Assembly: GCA_035610365.1 (NCBI GenBank)
Contig: CM069432.1
Coordinates: forward strand, 10,168,001-10,232,000
Reading direction: 5' to 3'
Length of the DNA: 64,000 nt
DNA from: Aquatica leii
Taxonomy: Eukaryota > Arthropoda > Insecta > Coleoptera > Lampyridae
Of the stretch, positions 54,931 through 64,000 are shown piece by piece. The position numbers were made by a program, and so were the translations under genes. The stretch's first letter is position 1; each line of letters opens with the position of its first letter. The notes beneath the pieces were generated by a model, which saw only the letters and a program-made list of their open reading frames with translations, had not been told where the DNA came from and did no database searches.

Positions 54931-55106
54931 CGCCTTTAGCTAAAGCAAAAGGACTTTGATTCATTCATTTTGTGAGCAAATCAAGCGAAGTCGGATTATT
55001 AAGGCCGACAGTAATTTTGTAATTTGATATAATAACGTTGTTATTTTGTGTGATAAAGTTGTTCCTTTCGACGGTGCTTTAGACCCTTACCTCGACGAGG
55101 TTAAAG

Positions 55107-55697
55107 GTGGGCAACGACTCACAGGCTATAAATCCAACCGTTTCTGGCAAATTGTTGCCTCGCATTTCTATCCTAGACGTTCCAAGAAACCTGTCTCCTG
55201 AGCAGGTGAAAGAGGCTTTGGTCTCTCAGAACTTCCACGATGCCTCAGATCAGGTGCTTCATCTGGCAAATGAGCACTTAAAAGTGCTGTTTCGCTTCGG
55301 CAATAGCGAAGGGGCAAACTGTAACTGGATACTTGAGGTTCATCCGGAAGTTCGGCGATACCTTTTGGCATCGCGTCGTGTGTACGTCGCCTGGAATGCA
55401 TGCCGGGTCAATGACCATATCCGGGTCACACGTTGTTTGAACTGCCAAAAATACGGCCACCATTCGACGAACTGTAAGAGCGGCATACAGTGCGGCCATT
55501 GTGCTGAAAAGCACAAGACTAAAACATGCCCTAACCCGGATCGAGACCCGACGTGCGCTAACTGCGTTCGCTTTAGCCACAAAGGAGACGTCGTCAAACA
55601 TAAGGCGACCTCTAACACCTGCCCGGCGTATTTAAAACGGCTCGACGCCAAGATTTCAAATACCGATTATGGACTGTACGGCTCTACCCTTCAATAG
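55107..55697 (+). pseudogene. R1-clade ORF1, C-terminal part
   Basis: Open from just after a TAG near 55080; the first codon of the reported span is GTG, not ATG, so this is the truncated tail of a longer ORF1. It has ISILDVPRNLSPEQVKEALV, an RRM-like central domain, and three CCHC-type knuckles: CLNCQKYGHHSTNC, CGHCAEKHKTKTC and CANCVRFSHKGDVVKHKATS. The protein would bind element RNA. It overlaps ORF2 by 29 bases, as is usual for R1. Confidence 0.82.
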
Positions 55698-58580
55698 GAT
55701 TGCCGCATCTTCTTCTATGCGGTACTACTCGGCTATTGTTTTCAATAGTTCGAAGCCCGTCGGAGTGGTAACACTCAGCCTTTTAACTAATGACTGCAAT
55801 GCGGTAACTATGGTTACGGTTAGAAACACCTCCTTTGCAATCGTCGGCGTTTATTGGCCGCCGAGTGAGGATGTTCGTTTTCATCTCCAACACTTAGATA
55901 AAATCCTTGATGAACTAAGAGTCACTCCAATTATCATAGCAGGTGACTTCTAATCGAAATCGCCGCTTTGGCACTCCCCGGTGACCGACGAACGAGGACG
56001 ATGTGTGGAGAACCTCGTAGGTGAACGCGACCTCTGTGTTGTTAATGAACCATATCAACCATTCACTTTTGCTAGCCATCTAGGTTCAACTAATATAGAC
56101 GTCACATTAGCTTCTCCTTGTTTAGCCTGAAAAATATCAAACTGGCGCGTCATTTAAGATTAAATTGAAAGTAACCACCGACTGATACGGTTTGAATTAA
56201 CCGTCAAAGCCCCTAACCACGTACCGATCCCTAAAAGAATCCTTAATTTTAAACGCATTGATCTCGTTCGCCTAAATGAGGCTATAGTAAATTTAATTCC
56301 TACTTATCTTCCACGTGGTGCTTTATGCCAGGATCCTAAATCTGTGGACGCCTTTATTGATAAGTTGACCAGGATGATCCTCGATTCTTGTCAAAATGGC
56401 TTGAATAGCATACGCTTAAAATCTAGAGCTGGTGTACCTTGGTGGAGTCTTAAGTTAGACAGGTTAAAGCGAGCGGTGAGTTGTTTAAGAAAACACCACC
56501 AAAAAGCCCCTGCCGACGTAAAACCTCAATGGCTTGCCTCTTATAAAGCCGCGCTTCACCGGTACAAACTGGCAATGAAGACAGCGAAATATAGCTCATG
56601 GCAAAGTTTTGTGGAACAAAGCCTGGCAACGAGTCCTTGGGGGTTACTTTACAGGTTATCCTCCCGTAAGTTCCTGTCGATCCAATCGTGCTCCAATGTT
56701 AAAGACACGATCAAAGTTATAGTTTCCACATTATTCCCGGACAACGATCCATCGACGGACAATGCCCATCATGGCCAAATAAGATCCCGATCTCTTTTGC
56801 TGAGCAATTCCCGTCAGGACTAGGTGGTCACTAGCGACGGTTTAGCCGCGGTGGCTAGCAAAATTCCTAGAAACAAAGCTCCTGGACTTGACGGAATACA
56901 TTGTAATGTATTGCGAACGGTTGCTCTAGATTCTCTCTCATCAACGATCGTTGACCTGTTCAACTCATTTATAAAAATTGGTTATTTTCCTACCAGCTGG
57001 AAAGCTGGTAGATTAATCACTATTCTCAAGCCTGGAAAGAAGGATCTCGCCAACCCAACTCGTGCCGCCCGATAACTTTGTTATCCGAACTAAGCAAACT
57101 TTTCGAAAGGACACTTCTTAAAAAGATACACGACGACATTCCGCCTAACGTTTTATTCCATCATAGTCAATATGGCTTCGTTCCTGGCAAAACGACGACT
57201 GACGCCGTCCGTCGATTAATGACAATTGTACAATCGAACGTTTCCAAGTACACACTAGTTATTTTCATAGACATCTCTGAAGCGTTCAACAACGTATGGT
57301 GGCCCTCTATAATAGAAGCTCTTGTCGTTAAGAGAGTACCTGAAGATGCTACGCGCATCATTCGTAGTTATTTGTCGAATAGATCGATAACTTATTCTGC
57401 GAACGTTTCACGTTCAACTTTCACGAAACGACTGACGAAGGGCTGTCCACAAGGCTGGGTTTTTAGGCCGACTTTGTGGAACTTGGTTGTCAATGATCTC
57501 CTGTACAAAAACTTACCAGCAGATTGCGACATTTTCGCTTATGCGGACGACATAACCGTCACAGTGTCCGCAAATTCTCGACGAGACTTGGAGGCAAAAT
57601 CTAACACGTGCCTAAATATTGTGATTGGCTGGGCTGGCAGCAATAAACTAATTATTTTGGCAGACAAGACTAAGTACATGGTTTTTGGCTCTACACTAAG
57701 ACAAGATCCTTCACTGCGCCTCCTCGATACTCCTGTCCGTAAGGTCTTCGAATTGAAGTACCTCGGACTATTGCTCGACGACAAGCTGAGTTTTGTTAAA
57801 CATTGCGCTTTCGTGGATGACAAGTGTAAGAGTGTCTTGCACTTGTTCTACAAATACTCACGTTTGAAATGGAACCTTCACAAAAAATATCTTGCGAATA
57901 TCTTCAAGAATACAGTTATTCCCATGCTCACATATGGCTTAGGCATTTGGTACCACAGATTTCGACATTCCCACGTGGTCAGGAAACTGGCCTCGTTGCA
58001 ATCCTTGTTCCTAAGAACTATCCTAGGAGCGTATCGCATCGTTCCCGTAGATACCCTCTGTGTTTTTTCTAAACATCCTCCTCTACATCTTTTTTTGTAG
58101 GAAATTTACTGCACCAAAGTTCTTCGCAAGGCTGGGTCGTGCAATTTTCTTGACCAGCACGTTTCAAACGACAATTTTCCGTCTTTTTCAGCGGCCAAGC
58201 GTCAATTAAAGGTATGGCAGCGGCTGTGGGACACTTCCCATAAAGGGCGTAATGCCTATTCTCTTATTACGGATATCCTTACCTGGGTCAGAATGCCCCA
58301 CGTCCCTGGACGAAAGGCCGTCCAAATCCTGTCTTCACACGGCAGATTTCGTTGCCATCTAAAACGCATTAGCGTTTTGGATGATGACAGGTGTCCGTTG
58401 TGTGGCGTTCCTGACACTCCGGCGCATCGGATTCTCGCTTGTCGCGAATTCGATGAGGATCGGAGTGCCCTGTCATCCATTGTTAGCCCGTATTCCGATT
58501 CCCCTCAGGCCATCCTCGAACTGGTGACTGATGTAAACATTTATAGACGTTTTGCAAAGAGAGACCAGAGTTTACAATAA
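55669..58580 (+). pseudogene. R1-clade ORF2: endonuclease, RT, C-terminal zinc region
   Basis: The ATG at 55669 starts MDCTALPFNRIAASSSMRYY. The endonuclease has FAIVGVYWPP and IIIAGDF (55930-55950), where the next codon is a TAA instead of Asn. The frame then goes through stops near 56128 and at 56821, with NKAPGLDGIHCNVLRTVALD at 56875. One frameshift near 57060 leads into RPITLLSELSKLFERTLL, TLVIFIDISEAFNNVWW (Asp), GCPQGWVFRPTLWN, and IFAYADDITVTVSA (YADD). The tail after a TAG at 58098 has DDDRCPLCGVPDTPAHRIL, the terminal Cys/His motif, ending at 58580. Most of the protein is readable. Confidence 0.88.
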
Positions 58581-59290
58581 GAATAAGGTTTTATTTTCTA
58601 ACGAAATTTGCATGGTTTTGTTTATTTTTTTTATAAGTACGCTACGTCAAAGTAGGTATTTAGTTTTTATTAACATTAGTAGCATGTATTTTATTTTAGA
58701 GTCATTTATTTCAGTATTTTTATTTTGAATAACTCTTTTAGTTTCTTTTTCGCCGTAGCTACTTAACTAATCTGCCTCTCTTAGTTCCTGCTCAAAATTT
58801 TCTAAGTCCTTTTCCCACCTACTTGGTTTTATACCTTAGAAGCGAGGATAAGCCGAAAGACAAGTGCTTCGCTTAACCGCGTGCTCTCAAAACACGTTCC
58901 GTTACCTAGCTCATCCAACTGAGTCTAACCAGACTTGTCCTTCAAATGAAACATTTTCTTTCTCTTACCTATCCTATTTGTGGCGAACTTGTACCAAGCA
59001 AGCTCGTGTGGTTTGGTGGGTCCACATCCTCCTCCTCCTATAACTTCTGGAACTTCGCGATTCATAGTTTTTTTACCTTTTTGGCGATCTCTTTAGCCTT
59101 TTCCGTAGATAGTTTGTCGGTCAAATCTCAGATTGTCGAATCTATTGTGTTGATCAGTCCTGAAAGGACTAAAAATAACTCCGTAGTTTTTTGGTCTAAT
59201 TGGTGTCTAGTTTCGTGTATTCTCTTCCTTAACAAGGCTCGGCTGGCTCTTCGTAGTATATGGTTTCCTGTTCTAGTCTTGATGTGATGT
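58581..59290 (+). other. 3' untranslated region of the R1-clade element
   Basis: Non-coding tail after the ORF2 stop. Part of it (58860-59050) matches the minus-strand fragment at 45040-45250, including GTGGCGAACTTGTACCAAGC, so it belongs to the element. No poly(A) end is obvious. Confidence 0.6.
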
Positions 59291-59319
59291 ATTTGCAGAA
59301 AACCTGGACAATGTTCTGG

Positions 59320-59960
59320 TCTCTACATCTTCTCAAAAAGGCTAATTGAGCGTAGAGTATTGTTTAATGAGAAGTACGTGGACTTTAAGCACGGCTCAAT
59401 TAGTCCGTTAAGCTCCTTATCTAATTCCGCTTTTTGTAATTTGGTCTTGATGATCTCCGGTGCTGTTTGTAGTGGCACTTTTGTGAAGAGAGCTGTCACA
59501 TCAAAACTGACTAAAATGTCTTCTGGTTCCAATTTAATTTCTTTAATTCTTGAGACGAAGTGCTGAGAATTCTTTACGTGATGGATGCTTTTTCCTGTAA
59601 AAGGTTGTAAAATGGATGAGTGGTTAAACCTGTAGCACTCACAATTGGGCGAAGCGGTACCCCTGGTTTGTAGATTTTTGGAAGGCCGTAAACGTGCGGC
59701 ATCCTGGTGTCTGTAGGAATTAGTTGTCTCTTTTAATGTTACGGGATCGTGCTTGCGAATTTTTATTAATGAATCGGAACCGTCACGAACCACTGACCCG
59801 AACGGCGTAATCAGGATCCTATATCTTCAGTTTCAGTTTTTTCTGAAAAAGACAGCAACATGGCTGTCTAAACGCCAAACATTGAAAATTTTTCAAAGTT
59901 TCTAAGTTTTCTAAGTTTTATAAATTTTGTGAAAAGTGTAACTTCTATTTGATTGAAGCT
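59320..59960 (-). mobile_element. Second Penelope fragment with inverted terminal segment
   Basis: The minus strand at 59680-59330 encodes part of a Penelope reverse transcriptase: ILVSFDVTALFTKVPLQTAP, then ELNGLIEPCLKSTYFSLNNT, related to 54160-54000. The sequence 59755-59960 matches 49255-49445 in inverted orientation (CGGAACCGTCACGAACCACT against AGTGGTTTGTGACGGTTCCG). The terminal region of the element is therefore attached in reverse upstream of the gene fragment. This is a known habit of Penelope insertions. Confidence 0.75.
59360..59680 (-). pseudogene. Penelope reverse transcriptase fragment 2
   Basis: A fragment from the Penelope core: LQPFTGKSIHHVKNSQHFVS, RIKEIKLEPEDILVSFDVTA and LFTKVPL, then a helix-rich block. 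It includes the first catalytic Asp and lacks the YVDD half. Upstream codons are shifted and include an unrelated start. Confidence 0.75.
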
Positions 59961-61480
59961 TCAGATAATAAAAATGGAATTGTTGTGCTTATAAGTCGTG
60001 TTTCTTGATAAAAATAAAATAAAATGCACTGGTATTACAATGAGATTTATTCCTGAAAATTAGGTCTAATTGGTTTTAATTAGACCTTAATAAAACCAGT
60101 TTATAAAACTCATTTTGTATGTGTAGGAACATAGTTTACCCCATTTTTTTTCTCTAATAAGTTTAATTAAAATTAATTTGATTTTGTAATTGATCTCATT
60201 TGAAGCGATAGTATTAAATTTGTTAATAAGCTTATTATTACACAATTGTTTTTATCATGAATAACCACGGCGTTCTTCGTGTAATTATTGTTTTAGAACA
60301 TTTTTGACAAGCAACTGTTATTCTGTAAATGGCATCTACGAGCGAAAAAAAACATCATGAACTGTCAATAAGAATCATCCACACGTGTCCAATAATGGTT
60401 GAATCAAACCGAGCGCGGACGAAACAATGGCGGACGATAGACAAGACGTCAAATGCATGTTGCACCACCTGGAGTGCTCACAAACGAAAACAATTACGTC
60501 ATTTTATACATCTTTACAAATAAACGATAAAGACGTCTAAAACTTACACAACAAACAGAGAAAAATTATTTTGTTACGTAAACTCAAACACATAATATTA
60601 ATAGGTTTATTTGATGAGGAAATACGTCAAAAACACGAACAGCAATTTTGACGATTGAACCGATATTTGTATAAAATCTATTTGTTTAAACGGAATTCTT
60701 GTTCGAACGTAGGTACAAATTCGAATAAATTAAGAGAATAGCGAAAGGAGAATTGAATGTGATGGTAATGGGTGACAATCTCTTTAGAGGTGATTCGATT
60801 TGGGCGTGATTTTATTTGACCCGCTAATTCGATAAATCCGAAGCGAAAACGCGGCGCTGAGCACTTCGCTTTCCGCTTCTCAGCTGCTATTTCCTTTTCA
60901 ACGTGCCAATTGCTTTTAGCAAGAGCTTCTTGTTATGCACACCCTGATATTTCGACTCTACTATTATCGATCCAAACATTTTATTCGATTTTGCTTTTCG
61001 AGTACCTTTTCTAAATTAATTTAATTTTAAAAATATAATTTAATTTAAACAATACAAATGCAAAGCACTTCTCTATTTTCACTGCTTTTTATATAACATT
61101 CTTTAATTAATATGCTAACAGTCAGTTCGTTAAACAGTTGATGTATTAGTAAACAACATATTTATGAGTCTGCCAAAATAACAAAATTGATATTTTATAA
61201 AATGAAAATTAAATATCGAAAGTTTTTGATACAGTGTTTTTTTTTCAAAATTTGTCCAGGTTTTTGGATCTATTATGAATATTAAGCAATTTTTTTACAA
61301 TATTATTATTTAATCATAGAACGTCCAAGCGTATGTCCTGCTGGAAGGAGCTTTCGGCACACGGCATGACTCTTTGGCTGCAGTGAGTGAGTTGAGACGT
61401 GCAAAACAAATAGATAGGTGGTTTTTTACCTCTTTAAAATTATGGTAATCTGGCCACTAAAGTACTTAAATATGAACTTG
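59961..61480. other. 1.5-kb stretch without a recognised gene
   Basis: AT-rich. A less AT-rich block lies at 60820-60950, and a block near 61318-61400 includes GAACGTCCAAGCG. A 64-codon frame at 60329-60523 shows no protein features. No repeat is recognised. Confidence 0.45.
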
Positions 61481-61489
61481 TAAAAATAC

Positions 61490-61845
61490 CGTAACGAATT
61501 CTATTATTATTAAAACTACTTATTTATTTATACTACAAATATGTACACACACACGTTTATAACTAACCGAATTAATTAAATCTAAAGATATTTAATAAAA
61601 AACTTACACTATAATTTATATCGCACTATCACTTACATGAAGATAAAGTCCGCGGATAACTTCTATTTATCTAAACAGCGACACTTGTTTATATTAAAGT
61701 CACGTACTCCGTATTTTTATCGCACACGCGTTAATTACTTATTTATTTCAACTTGAATAATCTTCTTAACACTGCTGTCTTTGAATTACGGAAATAACTC
61801 ACTTACGATTTGTTTGTACCGTATTTATACGTTTCTGCAAACATT
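61490..61845 (-). repeat. Partial Gypsy-B LTR, minus strand
   Basis: Aligns with the downstream three quarters of other Gypsy-B LTRs in inverted orientation. The upstream HSE region is absent or altered: only TCTAGAATG remains near the break. TATAAATA is near 61824-61831. Confidence 0.75.
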
Positions 61846-61859
61846 CTAGACTCTAAATT

Positions 61860-62796
61860 CTGTGTTTTTCAAACGACCTTCCAACCAGAATCACGTCGTC
61901 TAGGTAAACCAAGCACGTCTTCCAAGACAATCCCCGCAAGATAGTCTCCATCAAACGCTCAAACGTTGCAGGATCGTTACACAGGCCGAAAGGCATCACA
62001 GTGAACTGCCACAGATCAGTTACATTCGTAAAAGCTGTTTTTCACGATCCTGTCAGTAACCACTCTTTAAATCTAACGTAGAAAACCACTGGGATCCTAA
62101 TAGGGTGTCTAACGTATCGTCAATTCTGGGTTAAGGGTAGCTGTCCTTTTTGGTCACGTCGTTTAGCTGTCTGTAGTCTACGCAAAACCTTGTTGATCCA
62201 TCCTTTTTTTTTACTAGTAATACTGGGGATGCTATGGGGTACTTGAAGGTTTAATCACGCCTTCTCTCTTCATATCCGTAATTATTTGTTTGGTTTCCTT
62301 TCTTTTTGCCAAAGGAAGTTTTCGTGGATGTTGTCGTATCGACCGAGCGTCTCCGGTATTAATTTTATGTTTCACTACGTTAGTTCTTCTTTTGGAACCA
62401 CTCTCCAGCGCGAAACTCTTAGATCAACACTTTAACTTTAGCGAGCTGGTCTTGGCTGAGGTTTTGGCATTTAATGATAAGAGTGTCCAATAGGTGTTGT
62501 GGACACTTCTTCGGCGACGTATTTTCGTTAGACTTTACGCATCTCACAATTTGAGATACTGGCGTGCATTGGCCTACCACGGTTTTCTTTTTCAACGTTA
62601 CAGGATCTGAGTCGATGTTTAAAGTTCTGCCAACGAGTAGTCCCTTTTCAACTAAGCCGCCCCTCATTGGTTTACTCGCGCGTATGTAGCCTTTCCGGAG
62701 ATTTTCATCCAGGCGTGCCATCACCACACTCTCAGTCCTTGCAGGCAGAGTCGCGTTTTCACTCAATAAAACTCGCACGGCTGCCTTCTCTGACAA
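61860..62796 (-). pseudogene. Gypsy-B linker and reverse transcriptase, minus strand
   Basis: The linker is open (62796-62419) and contains about 50 residues (SENATLPARTESVVMARLDE, then RASKPMRGGLVEKGLLVGR) missing from the full-length copy at 28200. The reverse transcriptase follows in broken frames: [20 protein letters not shown] (62230-62165), [22 protein letters not shown] (first Asp), and the YLDD region near 61900 in another frame. The reading breaks before the connection region. Confidence 0.8.
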
Positions 62797-62849
62797 ATAA
62801 AAAGGAATTTATTTATTGTCGATCTTCAGGACATCGTTCTTCATATCCT

Positions 62850-63435
62850 AATGGAATCCATACTTCTTTATCACGTCCATTCCGAGGATAACTTCTTTCG
62901 TGATGTCGGTTACTAGTAGTTGATGGTCGAGTACTCCAATTTCTAAACCAATGGTTTCTTTGACTTATCCGTGATTAGGTATTTCTTTGCACGTCGCCGT
63001 TCGAAGTCGTACTGTTACTGGTGATGTTTACTTGTTTTCCAATAAGATGTCAGGACGAATGATGATCTTGCCATTGAGATAAATGCTATGCAATTGCTCC
63101 TTAGGCGATGCTATTTGAAGGGTAATTTTTGACCCGTTCTAGTTTTCCGGACGTTCTTCTGGTTTTCTTCTGGGCTTCTCTTCTTCGAGCTACTCGTTCC
63201 CGAAATACCCGTCGCACTATGTCTTCAATGCTTTCTTCTGTGTGCGAGGATAATTCTGCAGCACAACGAAGCTTACGACTGCCTTGGTGCGAAGCTTGTT
63301 TCGCCCCTTCGAACTCCAAAGCATGGGTTAAAGCGTCATCTAACGTTTTCGGTCGAGCTAATTGGAGAGTCTGCTGCGTTTCGTTGTCTCGGAGGTCGTC
63401 TACAAAAGTTTGAATAGCCAACTGAGGTAGAGGTA
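62850..63435 (-). pseudogene. Gypsy-B gag end and protease, minus strand
   Basis: The frame at 63421-63101 encodes QTFVDDLRDNETQQTLQLAR, then PKTLDDALTHALEFEGAKQA and a Lys/Arg-rich tail, matching 27460-27750. The zinc knuckle region is replaced by basic residues. The protease follows in shifted frames: the hydrophobic strand IYLNGKIIIRPDIL near 63090-63040 lacks the DTGA segment, and NHGxVKETIGLEIGVLDHQL lies near 62985-62915. Confidence 0.7.
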
Positions 63436-64000
63436 GTCAACTTTTATGCTCATGTTGCAGCCAAGTATATTAAAGTTTGAAAGCATATTTTCCACTAATT
63501 CTATATAATTTTTTGCCTAATAATTTCCCAGAAAATTTTGTACAACTTGAATAAATGAACACCAAGCGTTAGATTCAATTTCATTCATTGATGCGGTAAA
63601 TTGCGGATCTTTAATAAGCTGCCTTATCTGAGGGCCATCGAATATTCCGGCTTTCAGTTTTTCCGTGCTAATCCCAGGAAATTTACAAATCAAGTAACCA
63701 AAACAAAGTCCATCGCGATTTAAAGCCTTCACAAATTGCTTCATAAGCCCTAACTTGGTATGCAAGGGTGGAAATACGATTTTGTCTCTCGCAACCAAAA
63801 GTTCGTTGATTACATTTTGCTTTCCTTGAGTCATAACATTTCTAAAAAGCCAATTTCTGTTAAGCCAGTGCTGATCCTTAGCTCTGCTGTCCCAAGGACG
63901 TAAAAAACAAGGATATTTTGTATATCCACTTTGCTGTCCAAGGAGGAAGTTCACCATTTTTAGGTCGACAGAAATCACCTACTGATGTTCTTCATACTTA
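63436..64000 (-). pseudogene. Uncharacterised zinc-finger protein family, middle to C-terminal part
   Basis: Same protein family as the pseudogene at 14563-15508, covering the part deleted there. The two copies overlap by about 45 bases at VDLKMVNF. From the right edge: SVDLKMVNFLLGQQSGYTKY, PCFLRPWDSRAKDQHW, NRNWLFRNVMTQGKQNVINE, ARDKIVFPPLHTKLGLMKQF and DGLCFGYLICKFPGISTEKL, then NAWCSFIQVVQNFLGNY. A TAA follows, after which the frame stays readable (AKNYIELVENMLSNF, GCNMSIKVDYLYL) up to the Gypsy-B junction at 63436. An additional TAG lies near 63981 where Trp is expected. No function is known to me. The D-L-K and H-W motifs could be catalytic or nucleic-acid-binding residues, which is speculation. 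Confidence 0.6.

Larger units (their letters stand above)
49250..54950 (-). mobile_element. Penelope-like element split by a Gypsy-B remnant
   Basis: On the minus strand: N-terminal region and reverse transcriptase (54930-53655), an interruption of 3.56 kb, then the linker and GIY-YIG endonuclease (50095-49450) and a terminal repeat region (about 49450-49250). Reverse transcriptase plus GIY-YIG in one frame defines Penelope-like elements. The coding sequence breaks after VYRKPT at 53655 and resumes with NTDRYLNAKLHHHPAQ at 50095, which are adjacent in Penelope proteins. The insert is a plus-strand Gypsy-B fragment without LTRs. Confidence 0.9.
55000..59290 (+). mobile_element. R1-clade non-LTR element
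   Basis: An ORF1 remnant with CCHC knuckles is overlapped by ORF2 (endonuclease, reverse transcriptase, C-terminal zinc region), followed by about 700 bases of 3' untranslated sequence. It is the longest copy of the family also found at 45000-46430. It is 5' truncated in ORF1, with a few stops and one frameshift in ORF2. It lies between two Penelope pieces. No ribosomal DNA flanks it, so it is not a 28S-specific R1. Confidence 0.88.
61490..63435 (-). mobile_element. Rearranged Gypsy-B copy, minus strand
   Basis: On the minus strand: gag C-terminal part (63435-63101), protease (63090-62860), linker (62796-62419), reverse transcriptase (to about 61860), then directly an LTR missing its upstream part (61845-61490). 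RNase H, integrase, macrodomain and the upstream half of the LTR are deleted. The LTR piece retains a TATAAATA box. At the other end gag abuts the zinc-finger gene fragment at 63436. Confidence 0.8.

Noticed and set aside
60329-60523. 64-codon frame as a small gene
   Set aside because: No motif, signal peptide or splice context; the length is expected by chance.
14563-64000. Idea that the two zinc-finger gene fragments (14.5 kb and 63.4-64 kb) are one gene split by a 48-kb insertion
   Set aside because: Both are on the minus strand, but the N-terminal half lies at the lower coordinate, the reverse of what a split gene needs, and they overlap at VDLKMVNF.
1-64000. tRNA, rRNA or CRISPR features
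   Set aside because: No cloverleaf with intact box A/B, no ribosomal RNA sequence next to the R1-clade elements, and no regularly spaced repeat array were found by eye.

Overview
The window is a piece of an AT-rich insect chromosome, most likely from a beetle. The evidence is short GT-AG introns of about 50 bases, an insect-type UDP-glycosyltransferase, and a dense mix of arthropod transposons (Jockey, R1, I, RTE, Penelope, Ty3/Gypsy, MULE). The species cannot be read from the sequence. Apart from one complete host gene, almost everything recognisable is a decayed or nested mobile element.

Layout. 1-2040: Jockey-type element on the minus strand with a nearly whole ORF1 and the start of ORF2. 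2050-3060: decayed reverse transcriptase. 3160-7495 and 8205-14361: two copies of one Gypsy family (called Gypsy-A here) arranged head to head around an AT-rich spacer; the second copy is split by a MULE DNA transposon (9828-11679). 14518-16092: deletion derivative of an element with inverted ends that encodes an uncharacterised insect zinc-finger protein; another fragment of that protein lies at 63436-64000. 17251-19722: intact five-exon UDP-glycosyltransferase gene, the only clear host gene. 19880-24005: tandemly duplicated chimera of non-LTR fragments. 24010-25225: minus-strand pieces of a second Gypsy family (Gypsy-B). 25946-32177: full-length Gypsy-B with both LTRs and a GTAG target duplication. 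34300-41480: Jockey remnant broken by an inverted-repeat DNA element (35323-37638) and an R1-clade element (38392-41025). 41800-44200: RTE remnant. 45000-46430: R1 3' fragment. 46560-49200: I-clade remnant. 49250-54950: Penelope element split by a Gypsy-B remnant. 55000-59290: R1-clade element. 59320-59960: Penelope fragment. 61490-63435: rearranged Gypsy-B copy.

The most unusual content is in the full-length Gypsy-B. Downstream of its integrase, in the same reading frame, it carries a macrodomain resembling the ADP-ribose glycohydrolase TARG1/OARD1, followed by a CCCH zinc finger. Its LTRs also contain perfect heat-shock-element modules upstream of a TATA box and an initiator at canonical spacing. 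Second in interest is the inverted-ended element with the uncharacterised zinc-finger protein. Third is the compound inverted-repeat element, whose two arms are circularly permuted.

All protein calls are by eye from motifs and family knowledge; no database was searched.
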